Assembly: GCF_004365705.1 (NCBI RefSeq)
Contig: NZ_SOBN01000001.1
Span: 5,628,001 to 5,692,000 of the forward strand
Reading direction: 5' to 3'
Origin: Streptomyces sp. 846.5
GTDB lineage: Bacteria; Actinomycetota; Actinomycetes; Streptomycetales; Streptomycetaceae
Length of the DNA stretch: 64,000 bases
Below are positions 41,627 to 53,189 of the stretch, one piece after another. Each line of letters begins with the position of its first letter. The stretch's first letter is position 1. Position numbers and translations under genes: made by a program. Under the pieces are notes generated by a model, which worked only from the letters and a program-made list of their open reading frames with translations, ran no database searches and was not told where the DNA came from.

Positions 41627-41743
41627 GAGGGCCGGGCGGACCCGTCAGGAATGGAGAAGCGCGGCCCCTGTGACGCCCCTAGGGTGACCGTCAGGGACAT
41701 GAACCAGGCCCGCCCACCCTGATCCCAACCCGATGGAGACGCG

Positions 41744-44179
<2,436 letters not shown>

Positions 44180-44220
44180 CCGCACCGACGGTCGGAATCG
44201 GGTGTGGCACGATTTCGAGA

Positions 44221-44664
<444 letters not shown>

Positions 44665-44681
44665 GACCTGTACCTGGGGCG

Positions 44682-47600
44682 TCAGCCGAGGCTGTCCCGC
44701 AGGCGCTGGAGCGTGGTGGCGGCGTTGGTCAGACCTGCGGCCCGGGCCTCGGCGGCGGCCTTGGCCAGGCGCTCCCGCGCCGCGGCGGCCCGGTCCAGGG
44801 CCCGTCCCTCCATGAGCGCCGCCATCCGGATTGCCTCGAAGCGGGCCGGCACGGTGGCATGGCCCGCTTCCTCGTAGCAGGCGATCGCCTGCTCGAAGGC
44901 GGCCAGTGCGTCCCCGGGGTCGCCCACGGCGGCGTGGACCCGGCCGCGGGTGTAGCAGCACTGCGCCCGGTCGACCTCCATGCTGATGAACTGATCACGC
45001 GCGGCGTCCGGGAACTCCTCGCGCAGTCGGTCGGCCCGGTCCACATAGCCGAGCGCCTCTTCGATCGCCTCCGCGCCCCGGGCGTCGACCGCCTCGACGG
45101 CGAGGGTGCGCAAGGCGTCGGTCAGGTCCGGGATGCACGGGGACTCCGCGTTGGAGGCCAGCGCGCGCTCCAGCGCCGCCCGGGCGCCCTCCCAGTTGCC
45201 AGCCAGGGCGAGCGCGCCCGTGGCGCCCGCTGCGGCGGAGGTCAGCGGCCCCTTGTCGGACCAGCGGCTGACGGCGTCGGCCAGGAGCAGGAACTCCGCC
45301 GCGGCGTCGCGCGGCTCGCCGATCGTCAGCAGGGCGTTGGCCAGGTCGACCCGGATCTGTGCCGTCAACTGCTCGTCCGCGGAAGGCGCTGCGGCGCCGT
45401 CGTGGTTGTCGTCGTAGCCGACGTCGGCGCTCGCAGGCGCGATCGGGCCGGCCGGGTCCAGCAGCGTCTCCAGCACGGCCACCGCGTCGCCGGTCGAACC
45501 CTGCGCCAGCAGCGCCCGGCTGAGCTCCCAGCGTGTCTCGCGCGCCTGCGACGCCTTGCCCTCGCGGTCCAGCCGCGCCGCCGCCTCGGAGAACGCCCGT
45601 ACCGACGTCGGGTACTGCTTGGCCCGCAGGGCCATGCTGCCCAGCAGCCGGTGCAGCGGTGTCAGGTCGTCCGCCTCGACCTCCGGCGTGGCCTCGGCCA
45701 GTCCCCGTTCGAGCTCGGCCATCGCCTCGGCGGGCCGTCCCTGCCCGCCGAGCGCGAGCGCGAGCATGAGACGGCCGCGAGGCAGCCGCCACGTCCAGTC
45801 CTGCTCGGTGAAGATCTCGACGGCGCGACGGGCCGAGGCCTCGGCCTCCACCGCCTCGCCGTGCCTGGCCTGGAACTCGGCGAGCACCTCCAGGGCCACC
45901 GAGGACTGTGCCGGCCGCTCGACGGCGGAACCTTCGGCGATCAAGGTCCTGGCCTCGGCGGTGAACAGTTCGGTCCACCGGGCGTGCTGCTCCGGGCTGC
46001 CCGCCCGGATCGCCGCCTGACGTGCCGTGAACACCCGGCTCTGCCGCACCACCAGCTTCCGCCGCAGCGTCTCGGCCGCCTCCTCCTCGGTGGCGAAGCC
46101 GGCCGCGATCAGCGCCTCGATGCGGGCCAGCAGGTCGTCGAGGACCGGCCAGGCCGCCTCCACCGCCGCGGGCGCGTCGGCCACGTCGTCGCGGACCGCC
46201 TCGCTCCAGGCGAGCCGGGACTCCGACGCGATCCTGCGCGCGGGCCGGTCGGCCCTGGTGAAGTGCTCGACGGCCTCGCACAACCGGGCGGAACAGGCGT
46301 CCCAGTCCTTGCTGTTGGCCGCGCGCTGGGCCAGTTCCGAGGCGATCTCACCGCGCAGCAGGTCGTCCACGGCGTCGGCGTCCGCACCTTCGGCGCGTTC
46401 CAGCAGCGCGTCCCACAGCGCCCGCGCGCCGGGGTGGCCCTCCTGGTCCAACCGGTGCACCTCGGCGACGAGTTCGGTGAAGTCTGCGGGGATCCCGATG
46501 GCCGGCGACGTCCTTGCTTCCCCCGGGGCGGAGGCAGCGCCGGTGAGCGGTCCCGCTTCCGAGGCCGGCGCAGATGCCCGCGTTGAGGTCTGCACGCCCA
46601 GGTTCAGCTGCGCGATCAGCGGCCGGACGGCCAGTCGCTCGCGACGGCGCCGTGACACCGCGTCGTTCCCGTTGCGGGCGTCGAAGCGGGCTGCCAGCGC
46701 ATCGGCCTGGGCGCCGACCGAGTCCCGGAGCGAGGCCACGCCCCACTCCGTCCCGTCCCTCAGCAGCGGTCCGGCGCACGGCACTTGGCCGTGGCCGGTC
46801 TCGACCAGCCGGGCCAGCAGCAGTTCGACGCCGGTGAGGAACTCCAGATGGCTGGACGGGGCGGCGTTGAAGTCGAAGAGTGCGCGGTTCTGCGCCAGCA
46901 GTTCCAGGCCGCGGGCCTCGTTGCCGGTGAGCGCGCAGAACTCCAGGTGCCGGCCGACCGGGGTGAGCTCGGACTCCTGGCCGCGCACCTTGCGGTAGCC
47001 GGTCAGATGCGCGGCCCGGGCCTCGTCGTGCCGTCCGAGACGCAGCAGCGGCAGCAGGGCCAGCGCCTGGCTGCCGTGCGGCTCCTCGTCACAGCTGCTG
47101 CGGCCCTCCAGGGTCGGCCGGAGCTCGGCGAGGCCGCGCTCGTCCTCGCCGTGCGCGATGTGGTGGTCGGCCCGGGCCCTGGCCTCGCAGGCCTCGCAGT
47201 CGCTGAACTCCGTCCGCCCACGGGTGGTCCACAGCTCGAAGGCGAGCTCCTCGCGCTCACCCAACTGATCTGCCAGGTAGTACTCCTGGGCATAGACCGG
47301 CTGCAGGTCATGGCCGGCCTCCCGGTAGCGGCGGCGCATCTCGGCGATCCAGCCACGGACCGACGCGAGCGGCACGTCCGGCGTGGACAGCAGACCGGTG
47401 CCGACCCATTTGAAGAACCAGTACAGCCGGTGCACCTCCTGCTCGTCGAAGGACTCCGGGGTCTCGTCCCACAGCCGCAGCAACCGTGCGAAGGCGACCG
47501 GGTACTTCACCGCCTCACCGCTGCCGTGGTAGGCGCGCATCAGCTCCACCAGGGCCGAGACGGTGACCTCGGGGTCGCCGAAGGCCTCGGCGGCCTCCAC

Positions 47601-47699
47601 CAGTTCCTCGGCCACCGCCGCCGTGGCGCGCCCCCTGGGGCGCTCCCGGTTCTCGGCCATCGCCTGGAAGAACTCTTCCTTCGTGGTGGGCGCGGTCAT
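44682..47699 (-). CDS. large TPR-repeat protein, partner of HSP90-like protein, 1005 aa
   Basis: Nearly all helical with many 34-residue TPR-like units (AARLDREGKASQARETRWEL, LANALLTIGEPRDAAAEFLL, AQCCYTRGRVHAAVGDPGDA). A Cys-pair segment FSDCEACEARARADHH could bind metal. The ATG at 47699 overlaps the HSP90-like stop (TGATG). TPR proteins are classic HSP90 co-chaperones, so a physical partnership is plausible. It lacks a catalytic domain. The gene converges on the AraC-type gene with only 17 bases between. Confidence 0.8.
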   Translation of the reverse strand: MTAPTTKEEFFQAMAENRERPRGRATAAVAEELVEAAEAFGDPEVTVSALVELMRAYHGSGEAVKYPVAFARLLRLWDETPESFDEQEVHRLYWFFKWVGTGLLSTPDVPLASVRGWIAEMRRRYREAGHDLQPVYAQEYYLADQLGEREELAFELWTTRGRTEFSDCEACEARARADHHIAHGEDERGLAELRPTLEGRSSCDEEPHGSQALALLPLLRLGRHDEARAAHLTGYRKVRGQESELTPVGRHLEFCALTGNEARGLELLAQNRALFDFNAAPSSHLEFLTGVELLLARLVETGHGQVPCAGPLLRDGTEWGVASLRDSVGAQADALAARFDARNGNDAVSRRRRERLAVRPLIAQLNLGVQTSTRASAPASEAGPLTGAASAPGEARTSPAIGIPADFTELVAEVHRLDQEGHPGARALWDALLERAEGADADAVDDLLRGEIASELAQRAANSKDWDACSARLCEAVEHFTRADRPARRIASESRLAWSEAVRDDVADAPAAVEAAWPVLDDLLARIEALIAAGFATEEEAAETLRRKLVVRQSRVFTARQAAIRAGSPEQHARWTELFTAEARTLIAEGSAVERPAQSSVALEVLAEFQARHGEAVEAEASARRAVEIFTEQDWTWRLPRGRLMLALALGGQGRPAEAMAELERGLAEATPEVEADDLTPLHRLLGSMALRAKQYPTSVRAFSEAAARLDREGKASQARETRWELSRALLAQGSTGDAVAVLETLLDPAGPIAPASADVGYDDNHDGAAAPSADEQLTAQIRVDLANALLTIGEPRDAAAEFLLLADAVSRWSDKGPLTSAAAGATGALALAGNWEGARAALERALASNAESPCIPDLTDALRTLAVEAVDARGAEAIEEALGYVDRADRLREEFPDAARDQFISMEVDRAQCCYTRGRVHAAVGDPGDALAAFEQAIACYEEAGHATVPARFEAIRMAALMEGRALDRAAAARERLAKAAAEARAAGLTNAATTLQRLRDSLG

Positions 47700-49582
47700 C
47701 AGCGGGCCTCCCCGGTTGTGGTGCCGGTGCCAGTAGTGCCAGGGCTGGTGCCGGCGGCCTGGGTCGCGAACTCCAGCAGGCCCAGGAACGAGCGGTTGAG
47801 CAGCGCGTGGTCCGTCGGACGCAGCGGTCGCCGGGACAACAGCAGGGCCTGGCCGTAGAGCGCCTCGATCGCCGTCTCGGACAGCTGCGGGTCGACCGTC
47901 CCGGCCAGCTCCGCGAGCCTGCGGATCAGCGGGTTGAGGTGGTTGAGGATCAGCTGGGCGCGTGGCGCGGACGAGCTCAGCGAGCCGAGGATCCCGGCCC
48001 ACAACTCGTCTGCACCGGACGACAGTTCGGAACGCCGGCGCTCATGGCGGGCCTCCCGGTTGTCCACCAGCATCGCGGGCACCCCGACGGGCTGGAAGGA
48101 GCGCAGCGCCACATCGGTGTCGAACCGGTCCGCCACCGCACGGGCGCGCGCCAGGAACGCGGCGGCGGCGAGCTCGGCCGCCGGGTCGACGCTGTCGAGG
48201 TGCGCGGTGACCGTCTCCGGGTCCAGGTCCGCGACGCTGACACCGGGCCGGACCTGCGGGAGCTGGTGCACCAGCTCCCGGTCGTAGGTGTAGCCGCCGT
48301 TGACCACCCCGAGCCCGGCGGCGGCCGCGATCGGCGCGACCTGCCGGAACTCCTCGACGGTCTGAGTGACCAGCACCACCGGGTGGGCGCGGCTGAACTC
48401 GTCCAGGCTGACCGTGCCGTCCGTGGTCTCGAAGGGCAGCCACGGCAGCAGCAGCGCCAGCAGTTGGTCGTCGTACCTGGCCAGCGCCTTGACGGCGAGG
48501 TGGTGCACGTCCAGGAAGCGCCGCAGCAGCGCCAGGTCTGAGGCGGCGAGTCCGGTCAGCCACTGGCGGATGCGCTCGCCGATCGCGTCGCGGACGGCGG
48601 CCAGCGTCTCGTCCTCGTACAGCGCCTCCCGCGAGGCGGTCGGGCGCAGGCCGGTGGTGTCCACCACGCAGGACACGAAGAAGGCCCAGTCCGGGACCAG
48701 TTCGGTGGCCTGGTCGGACAGCAGCATGCCCTTGAGGTGCACCCGGTTGCCGGACCGCTTGGTCGGGTGCGCGGGCGTCGGCAGTACGAAGGCCACGCCC
48801 TTGAGCCCGACCAGCGGGATGTCCAGGTCGATGGTGTCCAGCGGCGTGAAGTCGAAGACCGTCCGCCCGTACGCGGCCAGCGCCTCCCGCCGGGCGAAGG
48901 GTGAGCCGTACGGCCGCTCCCAGACCGGCGGGGTGTCGTTCACCCGGACCACGTCGCCGTGCCGGTCCACCACGTCGACCTCGTGGCGGAGCAACGACCC
49001 GAAGTGCCGGGCCAGTTGGAGCACTCGTCCGGGCTCAAGCCACTCGCTGCCGTCGGCGCGGGGGGCCAGGGTCACCGTGGTGCCGGGCTGAGCGACGGCC
49101 CCGCTCGGCAGCCGTCGGAGGCTGTACGTGCCGTCGCTGCGGCCGCGCCATTCGACGGCGGGCGCACCCGGTTCCCGGGCGCTGCGCGACACCACGGTGA
49201 TCTCGTCGGCGACGACGAAGCAGGCGAGCAGGCCGATGCCGAACTGGCCGATGAAGTCGGAGCGTGCGGCGGACAGGTCCAGATTGCCGTCGGCGCCCCG
49301 CTTGGAGGAGCGGCCGATGGTGGCCAGGAAGGTGTGGACGTCGGCCTCGGTGAGCCCGACACCGGAGTCCTCGACCGTGACGCCGCCGTCGACGCCGGTA
49401 CGGATGGTGATCCGGCCCGGGGCCGACGGGTCGAGCAGGCGCCGCGCGGTGATCGCGTCGACGGCGTTCTGCAGGAGCTCCCGCAGATAGACCCGGGGGG
49501 AGGAGTAGAGATGGTGCGACAGCAGGTCGACGAGGCCGCGGAGGTCGACCTGGAACGTGTGGTCCGGCTCGGTGGTGCTCAC
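47699..49582 (-). CDS. HSP90-family (HtpG-like) ATPase, 627 aa
   Basis: GHKL ATP-binding motifs are clear near the N-terminus: YLRELLQNAVDAITARR, VTVEDSGVGLTEADV and SDFIGQFGIGLLACFVVADE. A middle domain with KGVAFVLPTPA and RLHLKGMLLS-type sequence and a shorter C-terminal part follow, as in a divergent actinobacterial HSP90 paralogue rather than canonical HtpG. GTG at 49582 with AGGA is preferred over ATG at 49609, which has no spacing to its site. It is flanked by TPR genes on both sides in one operon. Confidence 0.87.
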   Translation of the reverse strand: MSTTEPDHTFQVDLRGLVDLLSHHLYSSPRVYLRELLQNAVDAITARRLLDPSAPGRITIRTGVDGGVTVEDSGVGLTEADVHTFLATIGRSSKRGADGNLDLSAARSDFIGQFGIGLLACFVVADEITVVSRSAREPGAPAVEWRGRSDGTYSLRRLPSGAVAQPGTTVTLAPRADGSEWLEPGRVLQLARHFGSLLRHEVDVVDRHGDVVRVNDTPPVWERPYGSPFARREALAAYGRTVFDFTPLDTIDLDIPLVGLKGVAFVLPTPAHPTKRSGNRVHLKGMLLSDQATELVPDWAFFVSCVVDTTGLRPTASREALYEDETLAAVRDAIGERIRQWLTGLAASDLALLRRFLDVHHLAVKALARYDDQLLALLLPWLPFETTDGTVSLDEFSRAHPVVLVTQTVEEFRQVAPIAAAAGLGVVNGGYTYDRELVHQLPQVRPGVSVADLDPETVTAHLDSVDPAAELAAAAFLARARAVADRFDTDVALRSFQPVGVPAMLVDNREARHERRRSELSSGADELWAGILGSLSSSAPRAQLILNHLNPLIRRLAELAGTVDPQLSETAIEALYGQALLLSRRPLRPTDHALLNRSFLGLLEFATQAAGTSPGTTGTGTTTGEAR

Positions 49583-49590
49583 TGTGGTTC

Positions 49591-50619
49591 CTACTTCCCC
49601 TTCTTGCATTCCTGCCGTGCCCCGGCGAAGACCTGACCCGGATTCCCGGCGTAGCCCCAGGGCGTGCGGGTCGGACGGTCGCCGATGCGCCGGAACATCT
49701 CCTTGGCGGAACCCCGGTCGCCCGCCAGCCAGTACGCCATGGCGAAGGCGTTGAGGGCAGTACAGGGCGATTCGGAGGGAGCGAAGGCCGGGTGCAGCAC
49801 CGAAACGGCGGCGGCCCGGTCGAGTTCGGCGCGGACCTCGGAGCTGCGCATATAGCCGGCCCGTTCGCCCTGCGGCAGGTCGAGCCAGTGCTCAAGGTGC
49901 GCGATGGCGGTCAGCAGGCCCATGGCGCTGCCGGGCGGGGCCTGCGCCAACGACTCCCGGGCGAAGTCGTGCATCTTCTCGTGGGAGCCGCCCCACTTGG
50001 CGCACAGCTGCTGCAGCATCGCCGAGTGCAGGGCGACGTGGTGCGGTGCGCGGCGGACCCCGGCCTCGAACCGTCGACGGGTCACCTCGTGGCCGTGCGC
50101 CAGACCGCGCGAGGCATTGGTCAGGGCGTGCCAGGGCGTGGCCGACTCCGGGTCCAACTCGATGGCGGCGTAGAGGTGTTCCTCGGCGGTGCGGAGGAGT
50201 TCGTGGAAGGTCCGGAACTGCTGCTGGGAGACCTGGGAGGCACGGGCGCCGCTGCGCGCCTCCCAGGCCCGGGCGACCTGTCGCACGCCGGAGAGGGTGA
50301 GGGCGAGCGGGTCGTCCGGCCGCTGCTCCGGGAGCTGGAGCAGGAAGTTGCCGCTGATGTCCTCGACGGCGAGGGTCAGCCAGGTCAGCCGGGCATGGTC
50401 GCCCCGGTCCCGGCAGGGCTGCAGGATCGCGGCCGTCGCGGACCAGTCCGCGGCCGTCACGGCCTTCCGCAGCGCCACCAGCTCCGGGTCGCCGTAGCCG
50501 GGGTCGATCGGCACCGGTTTCGGTCCGGCGGCGGCGCCGGCGGTTCTCCGCTTCCCGTACCTGCTGGCGGCGAAGCCGGCCCCGATCATGGCAGGAACCA
50601 GCAGCGAAAGGTTTGACAC
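49591..50619 (-). CDS. TPR-like protein, first gene of the HSP90 operon, 342 aa
   Basis: GTG at 50619 has a strong ggagggg site upstream. A single hydrophobic N-terminal segment (SLLVPAMIGAGFAASRYG) may be a membrane anchor. The rest is helical with TPR-like units (HLYAAIELDPESATPWHALT, AHLEHWLDLPQGERAGYM) resembling DUF4034-type proteins. The stop is only eight bases before the HSP90-like start. Function unknown; it may recruit the chaperone system to the membrane. Confidence 0.72.
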   Translation of the reverse strand: MSNLSLLVPAMIGAGFAASRYGKRRTAGAAAGPKPVPIDPGYGDPELVALRKAVTAADWSATAAILQPCRDRGDHARLTWLTLAVEDISGNFLLQLPEQRPDDPLALTLSGVRQVARAWEARSGARASQVSQQQFRTFHELLRTAEEHLYAAIELDPESATPWHALTNASRGLAHGHEVTRRRFEAGVRRAPHHVALHSAMLQQLCAKWGGSHEKMHDFARESLAQAPPGSAMGLLTAIAHLEHWLDLPQGERAGYMRSSEVRAELDRAAAVSVLHPAFAPSESPCTALNAFAMAYWLAGDRGSAKEMFRRIGDRPTRTPWGYAGNPGQVFAGARQECKKGK

Positions 50620-50876
50620 GTGTTCCCCCTCCAACGCCGGCTCGGCGGTTCGCGCGGCTGGCAGCCGCAGAATAGCGGAGATCAGCAGCGCTGCCGCAGC
50701 GGGTTTTTGGGCGCTCCGCCGCAGTTGAGGGGACTTGTGGAGGTTCGGCGGCAGTGCCGGGAGAGGATCCGGGCAACCTTTTTCGGCTCGGGGGCCACTG
50801 AGGGGTGCCGCACGACCGCTGCAGCGGTGCGCGCCTGACCCCCGTCCTGACGCAACGCACAGGAGAGACCCCAGTA

Positions 50877-51686
50877 ATGAGTCCTACCCCCGACTCCGTT
50901 CCCGACCCGAGTTCGAGCCCGGCTCCGAGCCCCGACTCCCGCCCCCGCCACCGGGCGCTCCGCCGCCCGCGCCGTCTCGCAGCCATCGGCCTCGGGACGG
51001 TCACCGCTCTCGTCGCCGCCGGGGCGGTGGTGCACAGCGCCGGTGCGGCCACCGTCACCAAGGGCACCGGGTACAACTTCGGGTCCGGCTACTCGGCGAT
51101 CAACGGGACCTTCACCTCGGTGACGGCGAACTGGATCCAGCCGTCCGCCGTCTGCGCCGGGGGCAACCAGCAGACCGGCTTCTGGGTCGGGCTCAGCGGC
51201 GCCGGCACCATCGCGCAGACCGGCACCGCCGCGAACTGCAACGGCACCACGCCGGACTACTACGCCTGGTGGGAGATGTACCCGGCGGCCGGCGTGCCGA
51301 TGACCGTGAAGACCGCGCCGGGCGACCACATCCATGCCTCGGTCACCTACAAGGGGAACAACGTGTTCACCCTGACCCTGGCCAATGTCACCCAGGGCTG
51401 GACCAGGACCGAGACCGAGACCCAGGTCTCCACCGGTGGCACCCCCACCTCGGCGAACGTGATCGTCGAGGCCAACTCCGACAACGGCGACGCCGGCACG
51501 TCGGGCAGCGTCACCGACTTCGGCTCGGTGACCTTCGGCGGCGCCACCGCCAACGGCAAGAGCCTCGGCAGCTACGACCTGTGGACCGGCAACCTCCAGG
51601 ACATGAAGGGCGTCCAGGAGGACTCCGTCTCGGCCCTGAGCGGTGGCCGCAAGTTCACCGCCACCTGGCTGAGCGCCGGGGGCTGA
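50877..51686 (+). CDS. secreted glutamic peptidase, G1/eqolisin family, 269 aa
   Basis: After a Pro/Ser/Asp-rich start comes a basic Arg stretch and a signal segment (AIGLGTVTALVAAGAVVHSA) with cleavage near AGAA (about 58). The mature domain shows the eqolisin catalytic pair: Gln114 in TIAQTGTAAN and Glu198 in SANVIVEAN, with the supporting WWEMYP around Glu133. Length is normal for the family. The ATG at 50877 has aggaga upstream. It works outside the cell as an acid-active protease; single-gene unit. Confidence 0.88.
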   Translation: MSPTPDSVPDPSSSPAPSPDSRPRHRALRRPRRLAAIGLGTVTALVAAGAVVHSAGAATVTKGTGYNFGSGYSAINGTFTSVTANWIQPSAVCAGGNQQTGFWVGLSGAGTIAQTGTAANCNGTTPDYYAWWEMYPAAGVPMTVKTAPGDHIHASVTYKGNNVFTLTLANVTQGWTRTETETQVSTGGTPTSANVIVEANSDNGDAGTSGSVTDFGSVTFGGATANGKSLGSYDLWTGNLQDMKGVQEDSVSALSGGRKFTATWLSAGG

Positions 51687-51718
51687 CCGGGCTGCCGTGC
51701 GCAATGCCCGTCCCGCAC

Positions 51719-53119
51719 TCAGCCGCCGCTGAAGGCGGTGACCCCGTTGCCGGTGCCCAGCAGCACGCGGGAGCCGCTGAGCACCGGCGAGGCGAAGTGG
51801 GGGACGGGGCCGGTCGGCGCCTCGGCGAGGGAACGGCCGGTTGCGGGGTCCAGGGCGTTCAGCGTGCCCGACGCGTAGTCGACGACCCAGACCGCGCCAC
51901 CGCCGACGGCCGGTGAGCCGGCCGCGCCCAGCGGGATGCGCCAGGCGGTGCGGAGCGCACCGTCCGGCCCGATGTCCACCCGGGCCAGGGCGTGGTCGCA
52001 GGGCACGAAGGCGGAGCTGCCCTGCACTGCCGCGGTGCCGTACGCGCTGCAGACCGGCGCCTGCGACAGCTGGCCACCGGTGCCGCCGAGACGGGTGGAG
52101 TCGAGGACGAAGCCGGTGCCGCGCTTGCCCACGATCAGCACATAGCGGCCGACCATGGCCGGGGTCATCGAGCCCAGGTCGAGATCCCGGCTGTTGTCGT
52201 CGGCCCAGGTGGCCGGCGCGAACCAGTCGGCGCGGGTCAGCGCGGGGGTGAGGTCCAGGACCGAGTCCGATCCGTCGTAGCCGGTGCTGGACTCGCCGTT
52301 GCCCACCGAGACGAAGATCCTGGTGGTGCCGCCGCTGCCGGTCACCACTGGGCCTCCGGTCGCCCAGATCCCGCCCTCGCGGCCGGTGGGCACAGCGTAG
52401 TCGCGCACCGGCCCGCTGCCCTCGGCAGGCACGGAGACCACGCTGCCGATGTAGTCGCCGCAGTCCCCGTACAGCCCGCCGTAGGCGATCAGCACCCTGC
52501 CGTCGACCGCGGCCAGCGCGCCCCGCTGCTGGTGGGCGCGGGGATCGCCGCGCGGGGGCTCCACCTCGCGCCGGGTCACCAGCGCGCCGGTGGCCGGGTC
52601 GACCCCCACCAGCAGATGACGTCCGCCGCTGAGCTCGGCGACGGCGAAGACCAGGCCGGTCGTCGGCTCGTAGACCGGGGTTCCGGTGATGCCCAGCGGG
52701 TCGATGTTGCCGCAGGGCAGCTCGTCCAGGCGGGCCGGAGTGCCGATGTGGCGCTGCCAGAGGATGTGGCCGTCGGTCCCGCTCAGGCCGTAGAGGGTGT
52801 CGTTCTCGGTCGCCGCGACGACGGTGCCGCGGACGACCAGCGGCTGGCCGTAGACCGCGCCGTCGAGGGCCGTGCTCCAGGCCCGCCGGATCGGACCCGC
52901 CTGCGGCAGGCCGGTCACCGAGCCGCTGCGGGCCGCGTCATGGTGGTAGGTCGTCGAGTCACCGGGGAGCAGCGGGGCCGGGTGGCGGCTGCCCGGGGTG
53001 AGCGTGAGCGGCGCGGGGGCCGGCGCGGCGACGGTCCCCGAGCCGCCGCAGGCCGCGGTGCCGACCAGCAGCGCGGCAGCGCAGAGCGGGACCAGCAGCC
53101 CTGCCCGGGAACGCGCCAT
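51719..53119 (-). CDS. PQQ-like beta-propeller lipoprotein, 466 aa
   Basis: The ATG at 53119 begins a lipoprotein signal peptide with the lipobox LVGTAAC and lipidated Cys24. The mature part has repeated propeller blades (TLYGLSGTDGHILWQRHIGT, VGVDPATGALVTRREVE, LNALDPATGRSLAEAP), as in PQQ-binding-like or BamB-like WD/PQQ propellers. Such exposed propellers act as scaffolds or sensors, and no dehydrogenase metal-binding residues are evident. Convergent with the eqolisin gene, 32 bases apart. Confidence 0.83.
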   Translation of the reverse strand: MARSRAGLLVPLCAAALLVGTAACGGSGTVAAPAPAPLTLTPGSRHPAPLLPGDSTTYHHDAARSGSVTGLPQAGPIRRAWSTALDGAVYGQPLVVRGTVVAATENDTLYGLSGTDGHILWQRHIGTPARLDELPCGNIDPLGITGTPVYEPTTGLVFAVAELSGGRHLLVGVDPATGALVTRREVEPPRGDPRAHQQRGALAAVDGRVLIAYGGLYGDCGDYIGSVVSVPAEGSGPVRDYAVPTGREGGIWATGGPVVTGSGGTTRIFVSVGNGESSTGYDGSDSVLDLTPALTRADWFAPATWADDNSRDLDLGSMTPAMVGRYVLIVGKRGTGFVLDSTRLGGTGGQLSQAPVCSAYGTAAVQGSSAFVPCDHALARVDIGPDGALRTAWRIPLGAAGSPAVGGGAVWVVDYASGTLNALDPATGRSLAEAPTGPVPHFASPVLSGSRVLLGTGNGVTAFSGG

Positions 53120-53189
53120 GCCCGACCACCTCCTGGGTCCAGCCCGGTCCATGTCGATCGCCGGCCCCAGTCTCCCGCACTCCCCGGCC

